This document shows, one piece after another, positions 26,646-35,088 of a stretch of DNA of 64,000 nt. The notes beneath the pieces were generated by a model. The model was given only the letters and a program-made list of their open reading frames with translations, searched no databases and was not told where the DNA came from. Origin of the DNA: Pseudomonadota bacterium (GTDB taxonomy: Bacteria > Pseudomonadota > Alphaproteobacteria > Rhizobiales > Rhizobiaceae); NCBI GenBank assembly GCA_023404095.1, contig JAEYDD010000053.1, forward strand, positions 39,078 through 103,077, in the 5' to 3' direction. A program made the translations under genes and the position numbers. The stretch's first letter is position 1. Each line of letters starts with the position of its first letter.

Positions 26646-27395
26646 TCAGCCCGGCAGCGTCAGGATCAGCGGGCCGTTCCGGGTCGCCACCACCGTGTGC
26701 TCGAACTGCACCGTCGGTGCCTGCGGGTCGCTGTAGAGCGTCCAGTCGTCATCGCCGTTTTCCGCCCATTGCGCGCCGAGCGACAGGAAGGGCTCGACGG
26801 TGAAGACCAGCCCCTCGGTCATCACCCGCTTCTCGCGCGGGTCCGGCCAGGTGGCGATCTCCGACGGCTCCTCGTGCAGCGACCGGCCGACGCCGTGGCT
26901 GGCGAGGTTGGCGATGAGGGTGTAGCGGTTCTTGCGGGCAAAGGTTCCGATCGCGTTGCCGATCGCCGAAAGCGGACGGCCGGACTTGACCTCCTTCAAG
27001 CCGACCCACATGGCGCGCTTGCCGTCGCGGCAGAGGCGCTCGACGTTGGGGGCGGCGCGGCCGACAGTGAACGACGCGCCGGTATCGGCGAAATAGCCGC
27101 CCAGTTCGGCAGAGACGTCGATGTTGACCAGGTCGCCTTCGGCGATCACCCGGTCTCCGGGGATGCCGTGGGCCACTTCCTCGTTGACGCTGATGCAGGT
27201 CGCCCCGGGAAACTCGTAGCAGGTTTCGGGCGCCGAACGCGCACCGGCCTCTTCCAGCATGCGCCGCCCGATCAGATCAAGTTCCTCCGTCGTCATGCCG
27301 GGCCGGATGGAGGCGCTCATGTGCTGCAGGACATTGCCGCAGATGCGGCCGATTGCCTGCATGCCGCGCAGGTCTTCGTCGTTGTTCAGGGTCAT
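26646..27395 (-). CDS. map: Type I methionine aminopeptidase
   Basis: A 249-residue metallopeptidase removing N-terminal Met. The metal ligands are visible: the Asp pair in VNIDVSAELGGYFADTG, His in ASHGVGRSLHEEP, Glu in FTVEPF and Glu in FEHTVVAT. Length fits short type I enzymes. It is likely not the only copy in the genome, since rhizobia often carry a second map beside the ribosomal or DNA-repair genes (inference). The ATG at 27395 follows GCGAGACGAG. Confidence 0.92.
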   Translation of the reverse strand: MTLNNDEDLRGMQAIGRICGNVLQHMSASIRPGMTTEELDLIGRRMLEEAGARSAPETCYEFPGATCISVNEEVAHGIPGDRVIAEGDLVNIDVSAELGGYFADTGASFTVGRAAPNVERLCRDGKRAMWVGLKEVKSGRPLSAIGNAIGTFARKNRYTLIANLASHGVGRSLHEEPSEIATWPDPREKRVMTEGLVFTVEPFLSLGAQWAENGDDDWTLYSDPQAPTVQFEHTVVATRNGPLILTLPG

Positions 27396-27465
27396 CTCGT
27401 CTCGCTTTCCGCGGGCTCCTTAGCATGGTGCCGCCGGCCTTTCCAATGCCTCGGCCAAGAGCCAG

Positions 27466-28500
27466 CTACTGCCCAGCCAGCAATTCGCGCACCAACGGCG
27501 CGACTTTCGTACCGTAGAGCTCGATGCCGCGCATGATCTGCGCATGCGGCATCAGGCCGATCGCCATCTGCAGCACGAAGCGGTCGTTGCGAAAGATCCG
27601 GTGATGGGCCGCGATCTTTTTCGCCACCGTTTCCGGGTCGCCGAGGAAAAGGTGCCCCTCCGGCCCGGTGGAGAGATCGAACTGCGCCCGGCTGGTCGGC
27701 CCCCAGCCACGCTCCGTACCGATCCGGTTCATGACAGCCGACTGCGGGCCGTAGAACTGGTCCGCGGCAGCCTCGAACGTGTCGGCAATGAAGCCGTGCA
27801 CGTTGATGCTTGTCTTCAGCTTCGAGACGTCCTGGCCGGCGCGACTGGCTGCCTCGCGGTAGAGATCGAAGAGCGGAGCATACCGAGATGGCGTGCCGCC
27901 GATGATCGCAAGCGCCAGCGGCAGCCCGTACGCCCCTGCCCGCGCCACCGATTGCGGCGTGCCGCCGACGGCGATCCAAATCGGCAGCCGACCATGCAGC
28001 GGCCGCGGATAGACCCCGAGCCCGCGGATCGGCGCGCGCGTCTCACCGCTCCAGGAGACCTTCTCGGCGTCATTGATCGCCAGCAGCAGGTCGAGCTTTT
28101 CCTCGAACAGCTTGTCGTAGTCGTTAAGATCGTAGCCGAACAGCGGGAAGGACTCGATGAACGAACCGCGGCCCGCCATGATCTCCGCCCTGCCCCCGGA
28201 AATGAGGTCGAGCGTCGAGAACTGCTGGAATACCCGTACCGGATCGTCCGACGACAGCACCGTCACCGAGCTGGCAAGGCGGATGTTTTTCGTCCGGGCG
28301 GCGGCCGCTGCAAGGATGACGGCCGGCGCAGATGCCGCATAGTCGGGCCGATGATGTTCACCGATCCCGAAGACGTCGAGACCGACCTGATCGGCCAGCT
28401 CGATTTCCTCGATGAGTTCGCGAATCCGCCGCTCGCCTTCCCGCCCCTTGTCGGCGGCAGCGGGATCGACGTCGGCAAAGGTGTGAAGGCCAAGTTCCAT
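27466..28500 (-). CDS. LLM-class flavin-dependent monooxygenase
   Basis: A 344-residue luciferase-like TIM-barrel flavoprotein. Typical parts are DVFGIGEHHRPDYAASAPAV, IRLASSVTVLSSDDPVRV and GRAEIMAGRGSF. It would use reduced FMN or F420-like flavin, probably supplied by a separate reductase, to oxidise an unknown substrate. The subgroup (PTS-type/atypical LLM family) is frequently found in rhizobia. The ATG at 28500 has GGAAGAC upstream; the frame continues upstream without a supported start. Confidence 0.85.
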   Translation of the reverse strand: MELGLHTFADVDPAAADKGREGERRIRELIEEIELADQVGLDVFGIGEHHRPDYAASAPAVILAAAAARTKNIRLASSVTVLSSDDPVRVFQQFSTLDLISGGRAEIMAGRGSFIESFPLFGYDLNDYDKLFEEKLDLLLAINDAEKVSWSGETRAPIRGLGVYPRPLHGRLPIWIAVGGTPQSVARAGAYGLPLALAIIGGTPSRYAPLFDLYREAASRAGQDVSKLKTSINVHGFIADTFEAAADQFYGPQSAVMNRIGTERGWGPTSRAQFDLSTGPEGHLFLGDPETVAKKIAAHHRIFRNDRFVLQMAIGLMPHAQIMRGIELYGTKVAPLVRELLAGQ

Positions 28501-28733
28501 GGGGTGTCTTCCGGGTGGATGTTCAAGCTCTCGCAGAGATATGGGGCTGAGCCGCGTGTGCAAAGGGCGAATTCGGAAACAATGCGTTCGCGGGCGGCGG
28601 CCGATCGCAGCTGCGACGTGGTGGCCATTGAGAAGGGACCGCTTCCTTGACCCTGCCGGACCCACCATGGCAAAGAGTTCTCACAATTTGCGACGGCCCC
28701 GGGCGGGCGGAAGCGCGAATCCGGAGGTTTTTG

Positions 28734-29561
28734 TTGCGCATCATTTCACTGTCCACCATTCCGCCACGCTTCGCCACGCTGGCGCCGACACTGAAAAGCC
28801 TGGTGAGCCAGAAGGGCAAAGTTGACGAAATTCGCCTCTATGTTCCTGAACGCTACCGCCGCTTTCCAGACTACGACGGCACGTTGCCGTCGGTGCCGGA
28901 CGGTGTGAAGATCGTGCGGCCGGACAGCGATCTCGGTCCGGCCTCGAAGGTGCTGTTCGCCGCCCGCGAACTACGCGGCAGGCAGGAGGCGCAGATCCTC
29001 TTTTGCGACGACGACAAGATCTTCGGCCCCACCTGGGCAGCCGACCTTTTCGCCGCACAGGCCGCAAGGCCGGGCGAGTGCGTCGCGCTGAACGGCAAGG
29101 GCATTCCGCCACACCGCGGCAAGCCGGGCCCGTTCCAGCCGAAGGCCAAGCGCGCAGGCAAGCTGGACCTGTCGCTGCGCGCCCGGCGGCTGAGCCACAG
29201 GCTCGCCTCGATGCTCTTGCGCACAGGCACGCCGCGGCCGATGCGCCGTCCGATCGCGAAGGCCGGCTATGTCGATATCCTGCAGGGCCTTGGCGGAGTG
29301 GTGGTGCGGCCGGACTTCTTCGACGACACCGCCTACGACATTCCCGATGCGGTCTGGACGGTCGACGATGTCTGGCTTTCCGGCCTGCTCGCCTGGAAGG
29401 GCATCCCGATCTGGCTTCCGGCCGGCATCGAGGAACCGCTGACGACGGACGCGCATGACATCGATTCCCTCTACCGCTCGACCATCGAGGGGATCACCCG
29501 CAAGGACGCCAATCGCGCTTCGGTCGCCTACATGCAGGAGCGCTTCGGCATCTGGAAGTAG
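28734..29561 (+). CDS. Putative glycosyltransferase, GT-A-like
   Basis: A 275-residue protein opening with RIISLSTIPPRFATLAPTL, an N-terminal pattern of GT-A-fold sugar transferases. It carries a DxD-like LFCDDDKIFGP near residue 85 and, later, a VWTVDDVWLSGLLAWKG segment. It probably transfers a nucleotide-activated sugar to an unknown surface polysaccharide or glycan. A start at TTG 28734 gives GGAGG 6 bases upstream; a GTG/ATG-type start farther up (28647) would add an unrelated 29-residue tail. Monocistronic. Confidence 0.75.
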   Translation: MRIISLSTIPPRFATLAPTLKSLVSQKGKVDEIRLYVPERYRRFPDYDGTLPSVPDGVKIVRPDSDLGPASKVLFAARELRGRQEAQILFCDDDKIFGPTWAADLFAAQAARPGECVALNGKGIPPHRGKPGPFQPKAKRAGKLDLSLRARRLSHRLASMLLRTGTPRPMRRPIAKAGYVDILQGLGGVVVRPDFFDDTAYDIPDAVWTVDDVWLSGLLAWKGIPIWLPAGIEEPLTTDAHDIDSLYRSTIEGITRKDANRASVAYMQERFGIWK

Positions 29562-29603
29562 GCGCCCATGCGGCATTGAAGCACCGCATGAGCCGAAACT
29601 CGC

Positions 29604-30089
29604 TCAAAGTCTGGAGGCGACCGCCTCGAGCTGGGTTGCGACCTGCCCCCAGCCGCCATGGAAGCCCATCGCCTCGTGCGTGCTGGCGTCTTCCACGTTC
29701 CAGTGGCGGGCGATCGCGGTATAGCGGCTGCGCCCGTCGCCAAGGTCGTCGAAGAGGATCTCGGCAGCGAAGAACGCTTTTTCGGTCGGCTTCCAGTCCG
29801 GGCCGAAGGCATCGGTGAAGATGATCCGGCGGTCCTTCTCCACCTTGAGCAGGACGCCGGTCGAGTCCATGTGGAAGTTGTCCGGCCCGGTCATCACGGT
29901 ACGGAACTTGCCGCCGTCGCGCGGCTCGATCTCGACAATCGGCGTCTCGTAGGGCTTGGGCGCGAACCACTGCGTCATCAGCTCCGGGGTGGTCCAGGCC
30001 TTGAAGAGCTGGGCAGGTGTCGCGTTCAGTACGCGCGTAAGAACCAGTTCGCGCTCGTTGGCGGGCTTGATTTCGACGGTCGTGTCCAT
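29604..30089 (-). CDS. SRPBCC/AHSA1-domain protein
   Basis: A 161-residue START-like protein of the AHSA1 (activator of Hsp90 homologue 1-like) group, with the family pattern ATPAQLFKAWTTPELMTQWFAP near residues 24-45 and the late GFHGGWGQVATQLEAV. Family members bind hydrophobic ligands in a cavity; the ligand is unknown. The ATG at 30089 follows GAGGAGAAAG. A candidate ECF42 promoter (30131-30157) lies 42 bases before it, so control by the neighbouring sigma factor is likely. Confidence 0.88.
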   Translation of the reverse strand: MDTTVEIKPANERELVLTRVLNATPAQLFKAWTTPELMTQWFAPKPYETPIVEIEPRDGGKFRTVMTGPDNFHMDSTGVLLKVEKDRRIIFTDAFGPDWKPTEKAFFAAEILFDDLGDGRSRYTAIARHWNVEDASTHEAMGFHGGWGQVATQLEAVASRL

Positions 30090-30130
30090 GGTCTTTCTCC
30101 TCGTAGAGTTTCCGATCGCTTCCCACCAAG

Positions 30131-30157
30131 GACGCACGGGATCGGAGCGATCCGACA
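30131..30157 (-). promoter_or_regulatory. Candidate ECF42-type promoter of the SRPBCC gene
   Basis: On the minus strand the sequence reads TGTCGG-N17-CGTC. The motif reported for the ECF42 sigma group is TGTCGA in the -35 and CG(A/T)C in the -10 region. The same two boxes with the same 17-base spacer are found in front of the DGPF-sigma operon (31835-31861). Confidence 0.65.
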
Positions 30158-30179
30158 TGGGGTGCAGATTTTTCCCGCT

Positions 30180-31436
30180 TTATTTGGCCTCCATGGCGAT
30201 ATCGCGGGCAAGAGCGTCGAGATGTTGGCGGATATGCCCGGCCTCCGCCGGGGTGCTAGCAAGCGCGATCGCCCGCTCGAAGGCGTCATGGGCCTCGCCG
30301 GCCCGGCCGAGCTGCTGCAGCAGACCGCCCCTCAGCCCGTGGAAATGGAAGTATCCGGACAGCCGCTCCGCCAAGGGCTCGATCAGGTCCAGCGCCGCCT
30401 GCGGCCCTTGCCGCTTGGATACGGCGACGGCGCGGTTGAGGGTGACGACCGGCGACGGCCGGATGCGCTCCAGCGATTGGTACAACAGGTCGATCTGTTC
30501 CCAGTCCGTCTGCGCAGCCGCTTGCGCGCGCGCATGCAGCGCGGCGATCGCCGCCTGGATCTGGTAGGGACCCGGCGCACGGTGACGCAGCGCCTTGTCG
30601 ATCAGCGCCAGCGCCTCGCGGATCGCGCGCCTGTCCCACAGGCTGCGGTCCTGATCCTCCAGAAGCACGATCTGTCCGTCGGCGTCGAAACGCGCACTGC
30701 GCCGCGAGTGCTGGAGAAGCAGCAGGGCCGTCAGCCCCATGATCTCCGGCTCGGCCGGAAAGAGCCGCAGCAACAGCCGCGACAGCCGGATCGCTTCCTC
30801 GCAGAAGGGCGCATCGGCGCGCTGCTTTTCGCCCGCGGAATAGCCTTCGTTGAAGACGAGATAGATCATGGCGGCCACCACGCCGAGCCGCTCGGCGCGC
30901 GAGACCGCGTCCGGCGCCTCGAACGGCACGCCGGCTGCGGCGATCTTGGCCTTTGCGCGGGTGATGCGCTGTTCCATCGCCGCTTCCGACACCAGGAAGG
31001 CGCGGGCGATCTGGCGCACGGACAGTCCGGAGACGATGCGCAGCGCCAGCGCGATCTGCTGCGTCGCCGGAAGTTGCGGATGGCAGCAGACGAAGAGAAG
31101 CCGCAGAATGTCGTCGCGGTAGTGCGAGCCGTCCAGCCGCTCCGCCAGATCCCCTTCCACGTCATCGAGATCCGACAGCAGCTCCTCGGGCGGCAGCGGT
31201 TCCTGCCGCGCCCGCTTGCGCAGGTGATCGATGCCGCTGTTGCGGCCGACAAAGATCAGCCAGGCGACCGGATCGCGCGGCGGACCCTTCTCCGGCCAGG
31301 TCCGCACGGCCCGGAGGCACGCCTCCTGAAAGGCCTCTTCCGCAAGGTCGAGATCCCGAAAGTAGCGCAGAAGCGCACCCATCGCCTGCGGGCGGGCGGA
31401 GGAAAGCGCAAGATCTATCCAGGACAGTTCGCTCAC
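30180..31436 (-). CDS. ECF42-type RNA polymerase sigma factor with C-terminal TPR-like extension
   Basis: A 418-residue ECF sigma factor. Region 2 lies around residues 15-75 (FRDLDLAEEAFQEACLRAVRTWP) and region 4 around 110-165 (LSVRQIARAFLVSEAAMEQR). The long helical C-terminal part (about 185-418) is of the TPR type. This architecture and the upstream DGPF partner define the ECF42 group. It starts at GTG 31436 inside the stop of the DGPF gene (GTGA), with GGAGG in front. Group members have no classical anti-sigma factor; the C-terminal extension is thought necessary for activity. Confidence 0.92.
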   Translation of the reverse strand: MSELSWIDLALSSARPQAMGALLRYFRDLDLAEEAFQEACLRAVRTWPEKGPPRDPVAWLIFVGRNSGIDHLRKRARQEPLPPEELLSDLDDVEGDLAERLDGSHYRDDILRLLFVCCHPQLPATQQIALALRIVSGLSVRQIARAFLVSEAAMEQRITRAKAKIAAAGVPFEAPDAVSRAERLGVVAAMIYLVFNEGYSAGEKQRADAPFCEEAIRLSRLLLRLFPAEPEIMGLTALLLLQHSRRSARFDADGQIVLLEDQDRSLWDRRAIREALALIDKALRHRAPGPYQIQAAIAALHARAQAAAQTDWEQIDLLYQSLERIRPSPVVTLNRAVAVSKRQGPQAALDLIEPLAERLSGYFHFHGLRGGLLQQLGRAGEAHDAFERAIALASTPAEAGHIRQHLDALARDIAMEAK

Positions 31437-31813
31437 AGCGCCTCCAGCGATCCGCCCGGCTTGAAGACGCGCAGCGGCCTGATCTCGTAGGCGCCGAGGC
31501 CCGGATTGGCGACGGCCAGCTCCTTGGCAAAGCCGATGGCCTCTTCGAGCGTTTCCATGTCGCCAAGAAAGAAGCCGAGAAACTGCTCCTTGGTCTCCGC
31601 AAAGGGCCCATCGACGACGAAGCTCTCGCCGGGAGACTTGCGCAACGTCGTTGCAGCCGTCGTCGGCATCAGCCGGGCGACCGGCCCCAGCTTGCCCGCC
31701 GCAGCATACTTCCTTTCGACCGCGGCGAGATCGGACATCACCTTGTCCTCCTCCTCCCGGCTCCACGCGGCGACGGCATCCTCGGAATTGTAGCAAAGCA
31801 CGGCATAAAGCAT
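31433..31813 (-). CDS. DGPF (YCII-related) protein, partner of the ECF42 sigma factor
   Basis: A 126-residue protein of the YCII superfamily with the diagnostic VVDGPFAETKEQFLGFF around residues 68-84. DGPF proteins are the constant neighbours and targets of ECF42 sigma factors; their chemistry is unknown. The ATG at 31813 follows AAGGAGTG, and the stop is fused to the start of the sigma gene. The motif TGTCGG-N17-CGTC just upstream suggests autoregulation. Confidence 0.92.
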   Translation of the reverse strand: MLYAVLCYNSEDAVAAWSREEEDKVMSDLAAVERKYAAAGKLGPVARLMPTTAATTLRKSPGESFVVDGPFAETKEQFLGFFLGDMETLEEAIGFAKELAVANPGLGAYEIRPLRVFKPGGSLEAL

Positions 31814-31834
31814 CGGACACTCCTTCCTCGAATT

Positions 31835-31861
31835 GACGTAGAAGTAACGCCGATCCCGACA
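31835..31861 (-). promoter_or_regulatory. Candidate ECF42-type promoter of the DGPF-sigma operon
   Basis: Minus-strand TGTCGG (31861-31856), 17-base spacer, CGTC (31838-31835), 22 bases before the DGPF start codon. It is identical in both boxes and in spacing to the element at 30131-30157. The leader predicted from it is very short but still includes the AAGGAG binding site. Confidence 0.65.
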
Positions 31862-31925
31862 GGACGCATGAAAATTTTCGACGGATGTCGTCGAGCGAAC
31901 TCAGGAAGCGATCGCGCCACGCCGA

Positions 31926-32342
31926 TCAGATCTTGAAGACGTCGTCCTGCCGGAACACGATGACGTAGCCGCCGGTCGGCTCACTATCCGCGGCCCAGGC
32001 CCGCAACTGCGTGTGGTAAGGCTCGCTGCGCCAGATCTCCGGATGGTCGGGATCGACCAGCAGTGTGAGCTGCGGCCCCTGCCTGTAGATCATCATGTGC
32101 GAGCGAGACGGGTCCCACTCCTCGCCCAGCTTCTCGTCGGTCATCCAGAGGCACAGGAAGTCCCGGCAGACAGATGGCCTATGCTCGTAGATCGAGCACC
32201 CCTTCTCCTCGACGCAATGCCTGCACCAGACATTGGCCGGTTTCTCGAACAGATCGATGTCAGGCAGACGGCAACAGAGCGTGCAGGTGCCGCATGATCG
32301 ACCTGCGACGGTGTTCGAGATGGTGTTCGAAGAGTGGTGCAT
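31926..32342 (-). CDS. YkgJ-family cysteine cluster protein
   Basis: A 138-residue protein with the cysteine pattern CGTCTLCC near residues 17-24, then WCRHC, CSIYEHRPSVCRDFLC. This layout is that of the YkgJ/UPF0153 family, in which conserved Cys residues are presumed to bind a metal or Fe-S cluster. Function is unknown. It ends 112 bases downstream of the DGPF gene start and is transcribed in the same direction; a separate promoter is likely. Confidence 0.85.
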   Translation of the reverse strand: MHHSSNTISNTVAGRSCGTCTLCCRLPDIDLFEKPANVWCRHCVEEKGCSIYEHRPSVCRDFLCLWMTDEKLGEEWDPSRSHMMIYRQGPQLTLLVDPDHPEIWRSEPYHTQLRAWAADSEPTGGYVIVFRQDDVFKI

Positions 32343-32378
32343 GGTCTCGATCTTCGTCGTGGTTCAAGGGACTACCCG

Positions 32379-32508
32379 CTCCCCGTCTTCCCGGCCTCGA
32401 GCCTGGAACCAGCGCGATCCTGTCTTTGATCGGATGAGAATCTTTTCGTCTTACGGACGTAAGGCGGCTGGATTCCGGCTCGGGGCCGGAATGAGGGAAG
32501 CGGGGGAG
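32379..32508. repeat. MITE-like palindromic intergenic element
   Basis: The left end CTCCCCGTCTTCCCGGCCTC and the right end, read backwards (CTCCCCCGCTTCCCTCATTC), are imperfect inverted copies of about 35 bases. Inside is a perfect CTTACG-GA-CGTAAG palindrome (32450-32463). No protein is encoded. It fills most of the gap between the YkgJ gene and glpK. Confidence 0.5.
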
Positions 32509-32564
32509 ATCATACTCATGCAATCCTCTTGTCGTGTACTGTGATCCGTCGGTCCCGCACCGTC

Positions 32565-34058
32565 TTAGCCCGCGTTCAACGTCCGGCGCACCGCGTCCTT
32601 CCATCCGGCAACCTTGTCCTGCCGGGTCGCCTCGTCCATCTGCGGCTCGAAGCGGCGATCACGGGCCCAGGTGCGAGCAATGCCCTCCCGGTCCGGCCAG
32701 ACGCCGGCACGCTGGCCGGCAAGCCAGGCAGCACCCAGCGCCGTCGTCTCCAGAATGGTGGGACGATCGACAGGCGCGTCGAGGATGTCGGCGAGCCGCT
32801 GCATCGTCCAGTCCGAGGCCACCATGCCGCCGTCGACGCGCAGGACCGTGCCGCCTGCCCCATTGGTCCAGTCGCCCCGCATCGCCTCCAGCAGGTCGCG
32901 GGTCTGGAAGCAGACGGCCTCCAGCGCCGCGCGCGCGAACTCGGCAGGCCCCGTGCCGCGCGTCATGCCGTAGATTGCAGCGCGCGCCTCGGCGTCCCAG
33001 TGCGGCGCACCGAGCCCGGTGAAGGCCGGCACGAGATAGACCGCCTGCATCGGATCCGCCTTGGCGGCAAGCTCGCTCGCCTCGGACGCGGTCCCGATGA
33101 TCTTTAATCCGTCGCGCAGCCATTGCACCGCGGCCCCCGCGATGAAGATCGAGCCCTCGAGCGCATAGGTCGTCTCGCCCTCCAGCCGGTAGGCGATGGT
33201 CGTCAGCAGCCGGTTCTTCGAAGGCACCCTGTCCTTGCCGGTGTTCAGCAGGGCGAAGCAGCCGGTGCCGTAGGTGGATTTCATCATGCCAGGCTCGAAG
33301 CAGGCCTGGCCGATGGTCGCCGCCTGCTGGTCGCCGGCAACACCCAGGATCGGCACTTCGGCCCCCAGATGCGATCGCTCGGTGACGCCGAAATCGGCCG
33401 CGCAGTCGCGCACCTCCGGCAACAGCGCCCTGGGCACGTCGAGAATGCCGAGCAGTTCGTCGTCCCATGCGTTTGCGGCGATGTCGTACATCAGCGTGCG
33501 GCTGGCATTGGTCGCATCGGTGAGGAACGAGCGGCCGCCGGTAAGCCGCCAGATGAGGAAGGTGTCGACGGTGCCGAAGCAGAGTTCACCGCGCGCGGCA
33601 CGCTCACGTGCGCCGTCCACGTGGTCGAGGATCCATGCAAGCTTGGTGCCGGAGAAATAGGGGTCGAGCAGCAACCCGGTCTTGCGGGTGAAAAGCTCTT
33701 CGAGCCCCTCCCGTTTCAGTTCGTCGCAGCGTTCGGCGGTCCGCCGGTCCTGCCAGACGATGGCGTTGTGTACCGGCCGGCCGGTATCGCGATCCCACAC
33801 CACGACGGTCTCGCGTTGGTTGGTGATGCCGATGGCCGCAAGATCCGATGCACCGATGCCCGCCTGCTCGAGCGCCACGCGCGCCGACCAGATCACGCTT
33901 TCCCAGATGTCCTCGGGATTGTGCTCCACCCAGCCGGAGCGGGGGAAGATCTGCGGAAACTCGCGCTGACCAACGCCCGCCACCTTCTGGCTTTCGTCGA
34001 ACACGATCGCCCGGCTCGAGGTCGTGCCCTGGTCGATCGCGAGAATGTAGCCACCCAT
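32565..34058 (-). CDS. glpK: Glycerol kinase
   Basis: A 497-residue FGGY-family kinase converting glycerol to glycerol-3-phosphate. The N-terminal ILAIDQGTTSSRAIVFD is the phosphate-binding loop. NQRETVVVWD, FLTDATNASRTLMYD and the late GGTVLRVDGGMVASDW are GlpK signatures. Length matches the family. ATG 34058 follows GGGGAGGATTTTC; the frame is open upstream but unsupported. Glycerol transport and glycerol-3-phosphate dehydrogenase genes are not adjacent, so it stands alone, divergent from bdhA. Confidence 0.96.
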   Translation of the reverse strand: MGGYILAIDQGTTSSRAIVFDESQKVAGVGQREFPQIFPRSGWVEHNPEDIWESVIWSARVALEQAGIGASDLAAIGITNQRETVVVWDRDTGRPVHNAIVWQDRRTAERCDELKREGLEELFTRKTGLLLDPYFSGTKLAWILDHVDGARERAARGELCFGTVDTFLIWRLTGGRSFLTDATNASRTLMYDIAANAWDDELLGILDVPRALLPEVRDCAADFGVTERSHLGAEVPILGVAGDQQAATIGQACFEPGMMKSTYGTGCFALLNTGKDRVPSKNRLLTTIAYRLEGETTYALEGSIFIAGAAVQWLRDGLKIIGTASEASELAAKADPMQAVYLVPAFTGLGAPHWDAEARAAIYGMTRGTGPAEFARAALEAVCFQTRDLLEAMRGDWTNGAGGTVLRVDGGMVASDWTMQRLADILDAPVDRPTILETTALGAAWLAGQRAGVWPDREGIARTWARDRRFEPQMDEATRQDKVAGWKDAVRRTLNAG

Positions 34059-34120
34059 GAAAATCCTCCCCGATAGCTGCGGCCGCTCCCCAGGGCGTTG
34101 ACCCTCGGCCTTCGGAATCA

Positions 34121-34147
34121 TCATTACGCCATGAAAACGAATGTCAA
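34121..34147 (-). promoter_or_regulatory. Possible sigma-70 promoter of glpK
   Basis: Minus-strand TTGACA (34147-34142) is followed after 15 bases by TAATGA (34126-34121), about 63 bases before the glpK start. The -35 box is perfect but the spacer is short, so this is a weak call. Confidence 0.35.
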
Positions 34148-34285
34148 AAGAAAATAAAACGCAAATCGCACCGCACACCCAGGTCCCAAAAGCCGATTGC
34201 GCCGCCCCGTTCTTTGCGCGTAGGCTGGCATTGATGCGGTGCGCCGGGAGTGTCGCGCATTGCAACGACAGGGAGAAGGCCAGAG

Positions 34286-35059
34286 ATGAAGACAGCCGTC
34301 GTTACCGGCTCCACCAGCGGCATCGGGCTTGCGATCGCGACCGCTTTCGCCGAGGGCGGTGCCAACGTCGTCCTCAACGGACTGGGCGATCCCGCCGAGA
34401 TCGAGACGATCCGAAAGCGGCTCGCCGCAACCGGCGGCGGCAAGGTGAGCTATCACCCGGCCGACATGACGAAGCCTGCGGAAATCGCCGACATGATCGA
34501 GGCCGCAGCCGGCGAATTCGGCGGCGTCGACATCCTTGTCAACAATGCTGGCATCCAGCACGTCGAGAAGATCGAGGATTTCCCCGTCGAGAAGTGGGAC
34601 CAGATCATCGCCATCAACCTGTCGAGCTCGTTCCACACCATCCGGGCGGCAATCCCCGGCATGAAGGCCAGGGGCTGGGGGCGAGTGATCAACATCGCCT
34701 CGGCCCACGGGCTGGTCGCCTCGCCGTTCAAGTCGGCCTACGTGGCCGCAAAGCATGGTATCATGGGCCTGACAAAGGCCGTGGCCCTCGAAGTCGCCGA
34801 CCAGGGCATCACCGTCAACGCCATTTGCCCGGGCTACGTTCTGACCCCGCTGGTCGAAAAGCAGATCCCCGACACCGCGCGCGCGCGCGGCATCACCGAG
34901 GCGCAGGTGAAGTCGGATGTGATGCTGAAGTTCCAGCCGACCAAGGAATTCGTTTCCGTCGACGAGGTGGCCGCGGCCGCCGTCTATCTTGCGAGCGATG
35001 CCGCCCGCTCCGTCACCGGAACGCACATTTCCATCGACGGCGGCTGGACCGCCCAATAA
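34286..35059 (+). CDS. bdhA: D-3-hydroxybutyrate dehydrogenase
   Basis: A 257-residue short-chain dehydrogenase oxidising 3-hydroxybutyrate to acetoacetate with NAD+, in poly-hydroxybutyrate breakdown. TGSTSGIGLAIA is the nucleotide-binding motif; NNAG, the Ser in NIASAHG and YVAAK (Tyr-x3-Lys) form the active site. The C-terminal HISIDGGWTAQ is typical of BdhA. ATG 34286 has GGGAGAAGG upstream. It leads the operon with xdhA and xdhB 30 bases on, the arrangement reported for S. meliloti bdhA-xdhA2-xdhB2. Confidence 0.93.
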   Translation: MKTAVVTGSTSGIGLAIATAFAEGGANVVLNGLGDPAEIETIRKRLAATGGGKVSYHPADMTKPAEIADMIEAAAGEFGGVDILVNNAGIQHVEKIEDFPVEKWDQIIAINLSSSFHTIRAAIPGMKARGWGRVINIASAHGLVASPFKSAYVAAKHGIMGLTKAVALEVADQGITVNAICPGYVLTPLVEKQIPDTARARGITEAQVKSDVMLKFQPTKEFVSVDEVAAAAVYLASDAARSVTGTHISIDGGWTAQ

Positions 35060-35088
35060 GCAGCGAAGATTGAGGCAAAGGAAGACGC

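Noticed and set aside
26504..26803. A plus-strand frame in the gap between the MFS and map genes
   Set aside because: It overlaps map on the other strand, has no recognisable motif and no ribosome binding site.
34059..34265. N-terminal extension of glycerol kinase up to 34265
   Set aside because: The extra residues are unlike any glycerol kinase, while ATG 34058 has GGGGAGGA and begins the conserved sequence; the extension also covers the likely promoter region.
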